From assembly GCA_018652925.1 (NCBI GenBank), contig JABIBH010000378.1, positions 1 through 11,811 of the forward strand: 11,811 nucleotides of DNA, read 5' to 3'. Made by a program: the position numbers and the translations under genes. Below, piece after piece: positions 1-7,765 of the stretch; position 1 is the first letter of the stretch, and every line of letters starts with the position of its first letter. The notes beneath the pieces are model-generated. The model made no database searches, was not told the DNA's origin, and saw nothing but the letters and a program-made list of their open reading frames with translations. The DNA is from a bacterium (GTDB lineage Bacteria > Krumholzibacteriota > Krumholzibacteriia > LZORAL124-64-63).

Positions 1-3000
1 ACACTAGTTACACGTGATCCGAACGTGGGTGGACAAGCCACGAATCAGGTCGTGCACGTCACTGCCGACGATGTATCTCTGAGCGATCTCACGATCGATG
101 GCAGATATGGCTTTGACCAAGTCACTGGGCAAACCACGAATTACGGCATCATGGTTGCGGCCGCTGGGGTCACATTGACCAACGTGGATGTGCTGGATTC
201 AACGAATCATGCCATCGAACTCAACAATGCCGATTACGCCACGCTAACAAACGTGCTCGTGAAGCGAACGGCCTTTGCACCTGGCTACTACAACCCTTTT
301 GATTGTGGCCTGCGTTGTGTTGATTCCGAAAACCTGGACGTGGATGGTTTTGTCGCAGACGGGACCAAACGCGGTATCGTCGTATTCCAGGGCTTCAACA
401 GTGGTACCCTTGAGGACATTACCATTCAAGGCAGCAGCGTGGCAGATAGCTACGGAGTTGGTTTGTACACATCACCAGCGCCGGGGTGGTGGCAACCTGC
501 TTTTGGAAACTACGAAGGCGACTTGACCATCACATTTGAAGGCGTGAACCAGGTTGCAGGCGTAGACAACGGAATCTATATCAGTGATGAACTAATGACC
601 AATGACATCACCCTGACTATTGATCCAGCTGCCACTTTTGATTACTTCGGCGCAACATCCAATGGAGCACTGCGCGTCGGTTCCGGCAGCGTACCAAACC
701 TAGATACAGTCATGGCGTCCATGGGGCTGACGGATAAGACAGTGGGCCCGCCGGATCTGTATAACTACGATCAATGCTGGGGCTATGCTAATATTCGCGA
801 GCATCCTTACTACTCACCATCGACGGATCTTGTGCTGGGTGACTTTGATACTTTCTGGGAAGGCGTAGAAGGCTATCACATCACTTCAGATTTTCAGATC
901 AACATCGAGTATCAGGATGGAATCAATTGTTATGATGTTGACAACTTTAATGCCTATGCTCCTGGAGGAGAGTGGACCTACAACTTCTCCGATGAAGAAC
1001 AATATGCATTCAATTACAGCGCCACAGGTGGTTTGACCATATATGAATATGATAATCTAGCAGAAACCGTTGGTGGTTCTGATATCAAGTGGACAATCAC
1101 AGGCTGGCATCAAACTATTCTTGCCGGTGATGTAATTAATGGCAAGCTCGTTGTGCTTCCTAGTGGCACATACAGGCCATTCACGGGAGATGTCCCAGTT
1201 AATGATGTAGAGATATTTGACGGCGATTTGGATTGTGAGGTTCTTGGTTACACCTTTGACTTCAGTAATGGAGTTGTTGGAGGAATTTTGGGTGTCGAGA
1301 AGGTAGGAGATGCAATTATTGCAATTTCTCCTGAAGCAAGTGGTCCAATCAACTGCTCAGAATCATCTCTGCTAATAGTTGATATAGATCTTAGCGAAGC
1401 AGCTTCTGCTCTAAGAGGCTATGAAGTAACAGTTTCTGCAGGAGCAGAAGTAAGTTTTGATGCTTCAGATATAATTGATCTCGGGGCTTTGAGCTCAGTA
1501 GGTGCGCAAAGTTTCCATGCTGTTGATAATGGGGATGGTACAGTTACTGTTTCTGCTGCACTTCTAGGTGACACACCTGGTCTTACAGCTGCAGCAGATC
1601 TGTTTAGTATAAATACCCACGGGGCATCCACGGGCGAGGCCACGATTTCCCTAACAGCTGTACTTCGTGATCTAACAAATGGTGATATTAGCTTCACCAC
1701 TTCCGATGCAAATGTATCAGTGGATTGTACTGCATCAGATGTGCCGACAATGGTTGCTGAACCAGTCTTCACAGCAGGCACTTCCAATACAGTTAGCTGG
1801 AGTGATGAGTCTGGTAGTGGGGCTGAGTTATATTATGCTGAGTGCTCATCTGTAAGTGACTTCTCAGCTGGCTTGGTAAATAGTGGCTGGATTGCTGATT
1901 TGAGCTATCAGTTTACGGATCTTACTGGTGGAGTAGAATATTACTACCATGTTAAGTCCAAAGATACTTATGATAATGAATCGGCTTATTCGGATGCAGT
2001 ATTCTCGACCCAGGACTCTGCTTTACCAGTCTCCGAAGTAGATCCTCTTGTCTCATATCACAATACGATGGCCTTCGATGTTGCCTATACTGCTAGCGAC
2101 TTACTTGTTGGTAGTCCGACTCGCTCATTAGCCAGCATTAAGTTGTTCTATCAGGTGGACGGAGGGAGTTGGATTCAATTTGGCGACACATTCACATCGA
2201 GTCCAATTGCGTTCACGGCAACATTCGAAGGCTGTTATGGTTTCTACACCATAGCTACAGATGATGCAGGTCAAGTTGAACTTGCTCCTGACCCCTTAGT
2301 TGCTGATGCTTCAACAATTGTTGATACCATTGATCCAGTAGGTACTTTTGTTATTAACAATGACGATGCTATTACAAATAGTGTTGATGTTACTTTGTAC
2401 AATGCGATTACAGATGACAATGCTCCTCTGGAAATGCAGTTCAGTAATGATAACACAACATTCAGTAGCTGGGTTGCATACGATGCAACTGCGAGCTTTG
2501 CTCTAACAGTAGGAGATGGCGTAAAAACTGTTTACGCTAGGTTCAAGGATTCTGCAGAAAACATTTTCGAGATTGATGATAGCATCACTCTTGATGGTGC
2601 TTCAACAGCAGCTCCAACTGCGCTTGCCGTTGTTCCAGGAAATCAGAAGATTGATGTTTCATGGGTTGATCCTGTAGATCCCGACCTAACCGAGGTTGAA
2701 ATCTGGCGTGGTGTCTGGCATGATGGATCAGGAGTTTCTGTATATCCTGAGTATGACGATGACGCAGGAAGTACAACCCCAACTAGACCAGCAGATCGTG
2801 CAGCCGCACTATCTAGTACTGAGTGGGAATTGGCTGGAACTGTTGATGCAGGAATAGAGGCATTTTCAGATGACAACCTTACAGCCCGTGGTATTTGTTA
2901 CTATGAGTTGTTCGCAATAGATAGTGCTACAAATTATAGTGCTCCAGTTGCAGACAGTGCGCGAGCAACTAACTACTGGCTTGGTGATGTTGCAGATCCT

Positions 3001-3876
3001 TATAATGGACTTGTTAATACTGCCGATATCACAACACTTGGTGCTGCCTTTGGTGCAGACCATGGTGATGAAACTTACAATAACGAAGATGATGTTGGTC
3101 CAACAGGAGACATGAGCAGAGTCGGTATTCCAACTACAGATAACACAATAGACTTTGAAGACTTAATGGTCTTTGCAATGAACTATGGTGTTGTAGGTAG
3201 CAGGGAACTTGGTAACCCAGGTGCGCTTTCAATGGCAATTCTTGCCTGGAACTGTGTTGAGCCTGGTGTCTGGACTCTGGAACTTGTAGAACCTTGCGAA
3301 AACCTTCAGGGCTTGAAAATATCAGCTCCGGAGCAAGTTGCTCAAGTATCTATTGGTCAGCTGATTAGAGAACAGAATATGCCTTACTTCTTAAGTAACA
3401 TTAACCAAAATGGCCTTGATGCTTCAATAGCATTAATGGGTACAGATCAGGTAATTATTGGTGCCGGTGAACTTCTTAAAGTCACAGTCGCTAATGAAGA
3501 AGACCTGACAAATATTTTGATTAGTGTTAGAGGCAGTGACAACAGCGAGATTGAATATCAGGTTGAAACAGAGATCACGGCAGTAGATCCTTTACCAACC
3601 GAATTCAAACTTGGCAACAACTATCCTAATCCTTTCAATCCACAAACAACAATCAGCTTTGATCTTCCATCAGAGCAAAAAGTGCGCTTGAGCATCTATG
3701 ACATTAGTGGCCGTCTTATCAAGACATTAGTCAGTGAGTCAATGGAAGCTGGAAGCCACGATGTGGTTTGGGCAGGCAGAGATGAAAATGGCAGGGGAGT
3801 ATCATCGGGAGTTTATTACTACCGAATAGATACAGGCATATTTAGCCAAACCCGTAAGATGACTTTGCTTAAGTAG
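1..3876 (+). CDS. Large multidomain secreted protein with beta-helix, cohesin-like, Fn3/Ig, dockerin-like and T9SS sorting domains (5' end outside window)
   Basis: The reading frame is open from base 1, so the true start lies upstream; the GTG at 25 is only the first internal start codon. The visible 1291 residues are modular. Residues ~10-220 have the periodic V/I-D-G pattern of a right-handed parallel beta-helix. Residues ~442-576 form a cohesin-like module (RGYEVTVSAG, DGTVTVSAALLG). Fn3-like segments lie at ~581-671 and ~868-990, with two Ig-like segments between them. Residues ~993-1065 resemble a dockerin: a first loop after GDVADPYNGLVNTADI and a second ending TTDNTIDFEDLMVF. A degenerate cohesin-like segment (~1076-1190) follows. 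The last ~93 residues are a T9SS type A sorting domain (NNYPNPFNPQTTISF, IYDISGRLI, GVYYYRI, KMTLLK). Known tails of this family direct export across the outer membrane and surface attachment or release. An adhesive or scaffold role is inferred; no catalytic motif was recognised. G+C falls from ~55% before base ~840 to ~42% after it. Confidence 0.9.
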   Translation, partial: TLVTRDPNVGGQATNQVVHVTADDVSLSDLTIDGRYGFDQVTGQTTNYGIMVAAAGVTLTNVDVLDSTNHAIELNNADYATLTNVLVKRTAFAPGYYNPFDCGLRCVDSENLDVDGFVADGTKRGIVVFQGFNSGTLEDITIQGSSVADSYGVGLYTSPAPGWWQPAFGNYEGDLTITFEGVNQVAGVDNGIYISDELMTNDITLTIDPAATFDYFGATSNGALRVGSGSVPNLDTVMASMGLTDKTVGPPDLYNYDQCWGYANIREHPYYSPSTDLVLGDFDTFWEGVEGYHITSDFQINIEYQDGINCYDVDNFNAYAPGGEWTYNFSDEEQYAFNYSATGGLTIYEYDNLAETVGGSDIKWTITGWHQTILAGDVINGKLVVLPSGTYRPFTGDVPVNDVEIFDGDLDCEVLGYTFDFSNGVVGGILGVEKVGDAIIAISPEASGPINCSESSLLIVDIDLSEAASALRGYEVTVSAGAEVSFDASDIIDLGALSSVGAQSFHAVDNGDGTVTVSAALLGDTPGLTAAADLFSINTHGASTGEATISLTAVLRDLTNGDISFTTSDANVSVDCTASDVPTMVAEPVFTAGTSNTVSWSDESGSGAELYYAECSSVSDFSAGLVNSGWIADLSYQFTDLTGGVEYYYHVKSKDTYDNESAYSDAVFSTQDSALPVSEVDPLVSYHNTMAFDVAYTASDLLVGSPTRSLASIKLFYQVDGGSWIQFGDTFTSSPIAFTATFEGCYGFYTIATDDAGQVELAPDPLVADASTIVDTIDPVGTFVINNDDAITNSVDVTLYNAITDDNAPLEMQFSNDNTTFSSWVAYDATASFALTVGDGVKTVYARFKDSAENIFEIDDSITLDGASTAAPTALAVVPGNQKIDVSWVDPVDPDLTEVEIWRGVWHDGSGVSVYPEYDDDAGSTTPTRPADRAAALSSTEWELAGTVDAGIEAFSDDNLTARGICYYELFAIDSATNYSAPVADSARATNYWLGDVADPYNGLVNTADITTLGAAFGADHGDETYNNEDDVGPTGDMSRVGIPTTDNTIDFEDLMVFAMNYGVVGSRELGNPGALSMAILAWNCVEPGVWTLELVEPCENLQGLKISAPEQVAQVSIGQLIREQNMPYFLSNINQNGLDASIALMGTDQVIIGAGELLKVTVANEEDLTNILISVRGSDNSEIEYQVETEITAVDPLPTEFKLGNNYPNPFNPQTTISFDLPSEQKVRLSIYDISGRLIKTLVSESMEAGSHDVVWAGRDENGRGVSSGVYYYRIDTGIFSQTRKMTLLK
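1324..1728 (+). repeat. RGYEV cohesin-like module, copy 1
   Basis: This segment encodes ~135 residues homologous to copies 2-4. It starts at SPEASGPINC and ends at VSVDC. Key shared positions are RGYEVTV, DIIDLGALSSVG, DGTVTVSAALLG, LFSIN and VLRDLTNGDI. It differs from the others where they read GQQSGxGQ: here the text is HGASTGEA, encoded by a locally G+C-rich patch. The fold assignment to the cohesin superfamily rests on pattern and dockerin co-occurrence and is less sure than the homology among the copies. Confidence 0.75.
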
Positions 3877-3892
3877 GGTAATTGAAGGAAAA

Positions 3893-3920
3893 TCTTCCCC
3901 CGGTGTAATCCGGGGGGAGA
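3893..3920 (+). other. G+C-rich intercistronic hairpin
   Basis: An 11-bp stem, TCTTCCCCCGG paired with CCGGGGGGAGA with one G-T wobble, encloses a 6-base loop (3904-3909). It lies 16 bases after the stop of the first gene and ~20 bases before the next start. No run of T follows on the + strand, so it is not a typical intrinsic terminator for the upstream gene. It could be an mRNA-stabilising or processing element that sets unequal expression of genes 1 and 2, or a weak terminator. The hairpin is seen directly; its role is inferred. Confidence 0.6.
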
Positions 3921-3940
3921 GAAAGTTGGGGGCTTGCAAT

Positions 3941-4894
3941 ATGAAAATAATAAACACAAGGACACGGTTTATTCTACTGATGTTGTTTCTTTTGGGTAGT
4001 AGCGTTTCTTATTGTGCAACCCTCAACTTCATTCCATCTAGTTCCGATACTTTACGGTGTGGTCTTACAAGGTCAATAACAGCTCAATATGTAGCCGATT
4101 TTAACACTTCACTGCGTGGGTATGAGGTAACTTTTCATTCTTCGGACGAGCTCAGTTTTTCTACCGAAGATATTGTAGATTTAGGTGCTTTTTCAGGAAT
4201 TGGAAACCAGTTTTTTAATTGTTATTGGAATGTGGACGGTTCTGTAACAGTTGCTGTTGCTCTGCTTGGTGAAACTCCAGGGCTATGTAGCTCAGGTTCA
4301 TTGTTCAGCATAAATGTTATTGGTCAGCAGTCTGGTACTGGACAATTAATAGTTGATGAAGTTATTTTCCGAAATCTTGAAAACCAAGACATCCCAGCTT
4401 ACAGCCAAGATGCAACTATTGAAGTTTATTGTGAACCTGTACCAGTAGAACTTTACTTTAATCCAGAGTCAATCCAAATCGATCAGGGAGAAACTTCAAC
4501 TATTGCAGTGATGATTAAAGAACCTGTAGAGATTAGAACAATCGAAATGACAGTGACTTATAACTCTGAACTTATTCAGAGTAACTCCGGTACACCAGGT
4601 GCCTTATTTCAAAATGCTGGTTGTCCAATATTTGAACACTTTGAAGATGGTGAGCTTAATCAATGGTATGGCTCAGCGGTTCTCTTGGGGGATGATTGTT
4701 GGATCGATTCTGCAGGAGAGCTTTATGTTTGGGAGTTTACTGGACTGATTGATGGTGTGTCGCCAATTGTTGCGGCAGAAGTTTATCTTTATAGCCCAGA
4801 TGCTTCACTGATTGAACATGTCACAATCTCCACAACTCAAGTTATTCATAATGTGAATACTAGTTTTGGCACAGTAAAAGCGATGTTTAGATAG
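3941..4894 (+). CDS. Small secreted protein with two cohesin-like modules and a C-terminal FGTVKAMFR ending
   Basis: The chosen ATG gives a 317-residue protein with a good Sec signal peptide (MKIINTRTRF then a hydrophobic run ILLMLFLLGSSVSYCA) and a G-run upstream (3928-3932) as possible ribosome binding site. An in-frame TTG at 3926 would add five residues and is less likely. Residues ~29-164 are an RGYEV cohesin-like module (RGYEVTFHSSDELSF, GSVTVAVALLG, GQQSGTGQL). Residues ~167-307 are a second, divergent cohesin-like module (LYFNPESIQIDQGET... IHNVNTS). There is no T9SS tail. Instead the protein stops at FGTVKAMFR, closely matching the ends of the two minus-strand secreted proteins at the right of the window. 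Only 10 bases separate it from the next gene, implying one operon. A structural or adhesive extracellular role is inferred; no enzymatic motif was seen. Confidence 0.85.
   Translation: MKIINTRTRFILLMLFLLGSSVSYCATLNFIPSSSDTLRCGLTRSITAQYVADFNTSLRGYEVTFHSSDELSFSTEDIVDLGAFSGIGNQFFNCYWNVDGSVTVAVALLGETPGLCSSGSLFSINVIGQQSGTGQLIVDEVIFRNLENQDIPAYSQDATIEVYCEPVPVELYFNPESIQIDQGETSTIAVMIKEPVEIRTIEMTVTYNSELIQSNSGTPGALFQNAGCPIFEHFEDGELNQWYGSAVLLGDDCWIDSAGELYVWEFTGLIDGVSPIVAAEVYLYSPDASLIEHVTISTTQVIHNVNTSFGTVKAMFR
4026..4432 (+). repeat. RGYEV cohesin-like module, copy 2
   Basis: The encoded ~135 residues run from IPSSSDTLRCG to IEVYC. Shared positions are RGYEVTF, ELSFSTEDIVDLGAFSGIG, DGSVTVAVALLG, LFSINVIGQQSGTGQ and VIFRNLENQDI. 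The bounding Cys pair (RCG near the start, VYC at the end) is also present in copies 3 and 4 (IIC...VLC/VEC) and in copy 1 (INC...VDC). A conserved disulphide closing the module is possible. Confidence 0.75.
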
Positions 4895-4904
4895 TTTGGA
4901 GTTT

Positions 4905-7493
4905 ATGAAGAAACTGAAAATGCTTAAGCTTATTAGTTTTATAATTATTTTTCTGTATGCCACTTCAGGTATGGCAGAAATACTCAATGTGCCTGATACT
5001 TACAGTACAATTCAGGAGGCTATAAATAATACTATTGCTGGCGATACTATAAATGTTGCGCCTGGAGTATATCGCGAGCAATTATCAATTATAAATAAAA
5101 ATATTACTTTGGTTGGTTCAGGAGTTGGGCTCAGTTTAATAGAGGCTCCAAATCCTGAAAACAGATCTACATATCAAATTACACAATGGAATGGCTCAAC
5201 TTCTACAGTTGATGCAATTTTAGGCATTCAGGAGTCTGAAAATGTGACTGTTTCAGGTTTTTCAATCGATGGAAGACAAACCGGACCTGCAAATTATTAT
5301 GGTATTCATATATTCAATTCAAGTGTTGAAATCCATCATTGTAAAATTGAAAATATCTTGTACCCAGCCTCACCAAGAACTAGGTCGGTATTGTCTTTGA
5401 TTTCTACTCACGGTATTGATGTCAGTTATGATGTAAATATTCATCATTGTGAAATCCCGAATTTTCAAAAAGGAGGCATCGCTATACTTGGACCTGGAGC
5501 CAGTTTCGATGTCTCATATAACACAATTGTAAATGCATTAACAACGGATAATTTAGGTAATGGAATTCAATTGTCATATGGAGCTAGCGGGTCAACAATG
5601 TGTAATAATATTCAAGGTGCAGGGGATATAAGCCAAGCTAGTAATGCTACGGGAATTTTACTCTTTGAGAGTGGTGACCTGTCTATGACCAATGATGTTG
5701 TAAATTATTGTCAGGTAGGCATTAATTTCTGTTCATGGAATTGGATGTTTTTAGAATCTACAGAAACAAATATATTAATCGATGGGCTTGAGATACACAG
5801 TAACGAGTTTGCTTTTGTTGGGCACTTGGCTGGTAATAATAGTGATGTAAATATTGATATTTCTAATCTTAATTGCTATGACAATACAGATGATGGAATT
5901 GAGATATATGGAACTGGAGTAGACCCCTGGGGAGGAACTTTTTATACAGGATGGTTAAACGGAGATTTATCTGTATCAATCATTAATTCAACCATTGCAG
6001 ACAATGGCGTTAATGGAATTTGGACAGCCGATTACTCTGGTAATAGCAATATTGTTATATTCGATGTTCATGAATCATCGTTTTTAAATTGTTCAGAACA
6101 GGCAATAAGTAATGGATTCTCGCAAACAATAGATGCTACATATTGTTATTGGAATGACTCCGATGGTCCTGTAGTCGAGGCAACCAGGAATGGCCAACAT
6201 CGTGTGGCGCCATTATCAGAACCATTTGGAATGATTCTTCCTCAAAGTAGAGGTTCGGCTATAAGTAATAATCGTATTGGAGAATCAGTTTCAGGTCCAA
6301 TCTACTATGAACCGTGGTATCGTAATGCTGAAATGACAATCCTTGGAGGTGATTATGCAACTATGTTTGTAGTTCCGGATAGTAGTGGTCCTATAATATG
6401 TGACCAAATCCAACCGCTTCACTTTTTATATATGCCAGAATCCACAACACCTCCAGCTAGGGGTTATGAAGTGACTTTTCATGGTACAGAAGAGCTTTCA
6501 TTTTCATCCACAGATGTAATTGATTCAGGAGCTTTGTCAGGCATTGGAGAGCAGTCATTTCATTGCTACGATAATGATGATGGCTCTGTGACTATAGCAG
6601 CTACGCTACTTGGTGTTACAGATGGGCTTGCTAACTCCGATTCATTATTTTGTTTAAATGTAACAGGACAACAATCCGGTGTTGGGCAGATTGTTATAGA
6701 TGAAATAGTATTTCGAGATTTGGCGAACGGAGAAGTCGCAATTTATGGACAAGGATTGGCAGTTGAGGTTCTTTGCTTGCCAACCAGCTTAACTATTTTA
6801 CCTGAGACCAGTGATCCAATAATTTGTGACCAGGTTCTCCAACTTGATTTTATATATGCACCCCAGTCAGCATTATTAAAAGTTCGTGGCTATGAAGTGT
6901 CTATTTCCGGTACTGAAGAGCTCTCATTTTCTGCTGCAGATGTTATCGATTCAGGAGCTTTGTCAGATATTGGTGGTCAGGCCTTTTATTGCTATGACAA
7001 TGACGATGGTTCGGTAACGGTTGCTGCAGCATTACTTGGACTCGCCAATGGCCTGGCAAGTTCTGACACATTATTTGCAATAAATATTACAGGTCAACAG
7101 ACAGGAACTGGGCAACTAATAATTGATGAACTTATTTTAAGGGACTTAAATAATGGAGAGATTGTAATTGAAGGTTTTGATTTGGAAGTTGAAGTTGAGT
7201 GTGCGCCAGTTTTAGTTGAAAATCTGCCTCAAAAATTAATTCTATTTCAGAACTACCCAAATCCGTTTAATCCACAAACCACAATATCTTTTGTGTTACC
7301 TGAAGGTGATTCAATTATTTTGAACATCTATGATTTATCTGGTCGATTAGTGCATACCGTAATAGATGATTATGTTCACGCAGGGACTCATAATCTGATT
7401 TGGAAAAGCAAGGGTGTGGCGTCTGGAATTTATTACTATCGGCTGTCAACAACTGGTTTTTCCAAAACAAAAAAAATGGTTTTAATAAAATAG
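4905..7493 (+). CDS. Secreted beta-helix protein with two tandem cohesin-like modules and T9SS sorting domain
   Basis: From the ATG at 4905 the product is 862 residues. GGAG at 4898-4901 is a close Shine-Dalgarno (3-base gap); a TTG at 4896 is an alternative start. A signal peptide (MKKLKMLKLISFIIIFLYATSGMA) is followed by a pectin-lyase/NosD-like parallel beta-helix, residues ~25-473. That domain opens with the typical STIQEAINNTIAGDTINVAPGVY and closes with CYWNDSDGP...PIYYEPWY. Two homologous cohesin-like modules follow at ~490-624 and ~631-766. Residues ~771-862 are a T9SS type A sorting domain (QNYPNPFNPQTTISF, IYDLSGRLV, GIYYYRL, KMVLIK). The beta-helix fold is used by polysaccharide lyases, periplasmic copper-loading NosD and many adhesins; no lyase catalytic residues could be assigned here. 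Surface display with a binding or structural role is the best inference. It shares architecture with the first gene but lacks a dockerin. Confidence 0.9.
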   Translation: MKKLKMLKLISFIIIFLYATSGMAEILNVPDTYSTIQEAINNTIAGDTINVAPGVYREQLSIINKNITLVGSGVGLSLIEAPNPENRSTYQITQWNGSTSTVDAILGIQESENVTVSGFSIDGRQTGPANYYGIHIFNSSVEIHHCKIENILYPASPRTRSVLSLISTHGIDVSYDVNIHHCEIPNFQKGGIAILGPGASFDVSYNTIVNALTTDNLGNGIQLSYGASGSTMCNNIQGAGDISQASNATGILLFESGDLSMTNDVVNYCQVGINFCSWNWMFLESTETNILIDGLEIHSNEFAFVGHLAGNNSDVNIDISNLNCYDNTDDGIEIYGTGVDPWGGTFYTGWLNGDLSVSIINSTIADNGVNGIWTADYSGNSNIVIFDVHESSFLNCSEQAISNGFSQTIDATYCYWNDSDGPVVEATRNGQHRVAPLSEPFGMILPQSRGSAISNNRIGESVSGPIYYEPWYRNAEMTILGGDYATMFVVPDSSGPIICDQIQPLHFLYMPESTTPPARGYEVTFHGTEELSFSSTDVIDSGALSGIGEQSFHCYDNDDGSVTIAATLLGVTDGLANSDSLFCLNVTGQQSGVGQIVIDEIVFRDLANGEVAIYGQGLAVEVLCLPTSLTILPETSDPIICDQVLQLDFIYAPQSALLKVRGYEVSISGTEELSFSAADVIDSGALSDIGGQAFYCYDNDDGSVTVAAALLGLANGLASSDTLFAINITGQQTGTGQLIIDELILRDLNNGEIVIEGFDLEVEVECAPVLVENLPQKLILFQNYPNPFNPQTTISFVLPEGDSIILNIYDLSGRLVHTVIDDYVHAGTHNLIWKSKGVASGIYYYRLSTTGFSKTKKMVLIK
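6372..6776 (+). repeat. RGYEV cohesin-like module, copy 3
   Basis: It encodes VPDSSGPIIC through VEVLC. It aligns along its whole length with copy 4 immediately downstream, including RGYEVTFHGTEELSFS, DVIDSGALSGIG, CYDNDDGSVTIAATLLG, GQQSGVGQIVIDE and FRDLANGE. At DNA level 6522-6540 is identical to 6948-6966 in copy 4 (19 bases), showing a tandem duplication inside the gene. Confidence 0.85.
6795..7202 (+). repeat. RGYEV cohesin-like module, copy 4
   Basis: It encodes LPETSDPIIC through VEVEC, a tandem copy of the preceding module separated by about six residues. Conserved positions include RGYEVSISGTEELSFSAADV, IDSGALSDIG, CYDNDDGSVTVAAALLG and GQQTGTGQLIIDE. It leads directly into the linker before the T9SS sorting domain. 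Confidence 0.85.
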
Positions 7494-7528
7494 AAATACT
7501 CTATGAGACTTCTTTGAGAGAGTGTTAA

Positions 7529-7564
7529 TGATTATACATTGAAATAGAGCAAAATTTATAATCA
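7529..7564. repeat. 8-bp inverted repeat TGATTATA / TATAATCA
   Basis: Perfect 8-bp arms at 7529-7536 and 7557-7564 are separated by 20 bases. The site lies in the 272-base A+T-rich gap (7494-7765) between the beta-helix gene and the peptidase gene. The right arm contains TATAAT, but no good -35 sits at the right distance (TTGAAA at 7539 leaves only 12 bases). It could be an operator or chance in A+T-rich DNA. Confidence 0.3.
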
Positions 7565-7571
7565 AGTCTCC

Positions 7572-7597
7572 CATGAAGTTGCACATTTGACTTCATG
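7572..7597 (+). terminator. Possible weak terminator stem-loop after the three-gene + strand cluster
   Basis: CATGAAGT (7572-7579) and ACTTCATG (7590-7597) form a perfect 8-bp stem with a 10-base loop, 79 bases after the stop of the beta-helix gene. The following bases are A/T-rich (TTAATTAAATAATTT) but not a clean T run, so intrinsic termination is plausible yet unproven. The rest of the gap (7598-7765) holds no convincing gene; a weak promoter-like pair, TTGAGG at 7655 and TATGGT at 7678 with 17-base spacing, might serve the peptidase gene. Confidence 0.4.
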
Positions 7598-7765
7598 TTA
7601 ATTAAATAATTTCTGTAATACATCCTTAATATTGCCATAATTCCATTAAATACATTGAGGATTTGCAACTCGCCCAATATGGTTCCTGGCGATGCGGATA
7701 TAGCCTTGAATCATTGTTGTTACATCAGAGTCTTAGCGTGACATGCCAGAAGACCGGAAGAAAGG

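Noticed and set aside
1419..1787. 122-codon open frame on the minus strand inside the first large gene
   Set aside because: It lies antisense within a well-supported multidomain protein, its translation has no recognisable domain, and no ribosome site supports it.
3941..4020. Lipoprotein signal at the Cys in SSVSYCA
   Set aside because: The residue before Cys is Tyr and the lipobox pattern is absent; an ordinary Sec signal peptide fits better.
7539..7562. TTGAAA ... TATAAT as a promoter
   Set aside because: Only 12 bases separate the two hexamers, too short for a sigma-70 promoter.
7681..7740. Possible dockerin remnant reading VPGDADIALNHCCYIRVLA in the gap before the peptidase
   Set aside because: Only the first few residues resemble a dockerin start, and no calcium-loop pattern follows before the stop.
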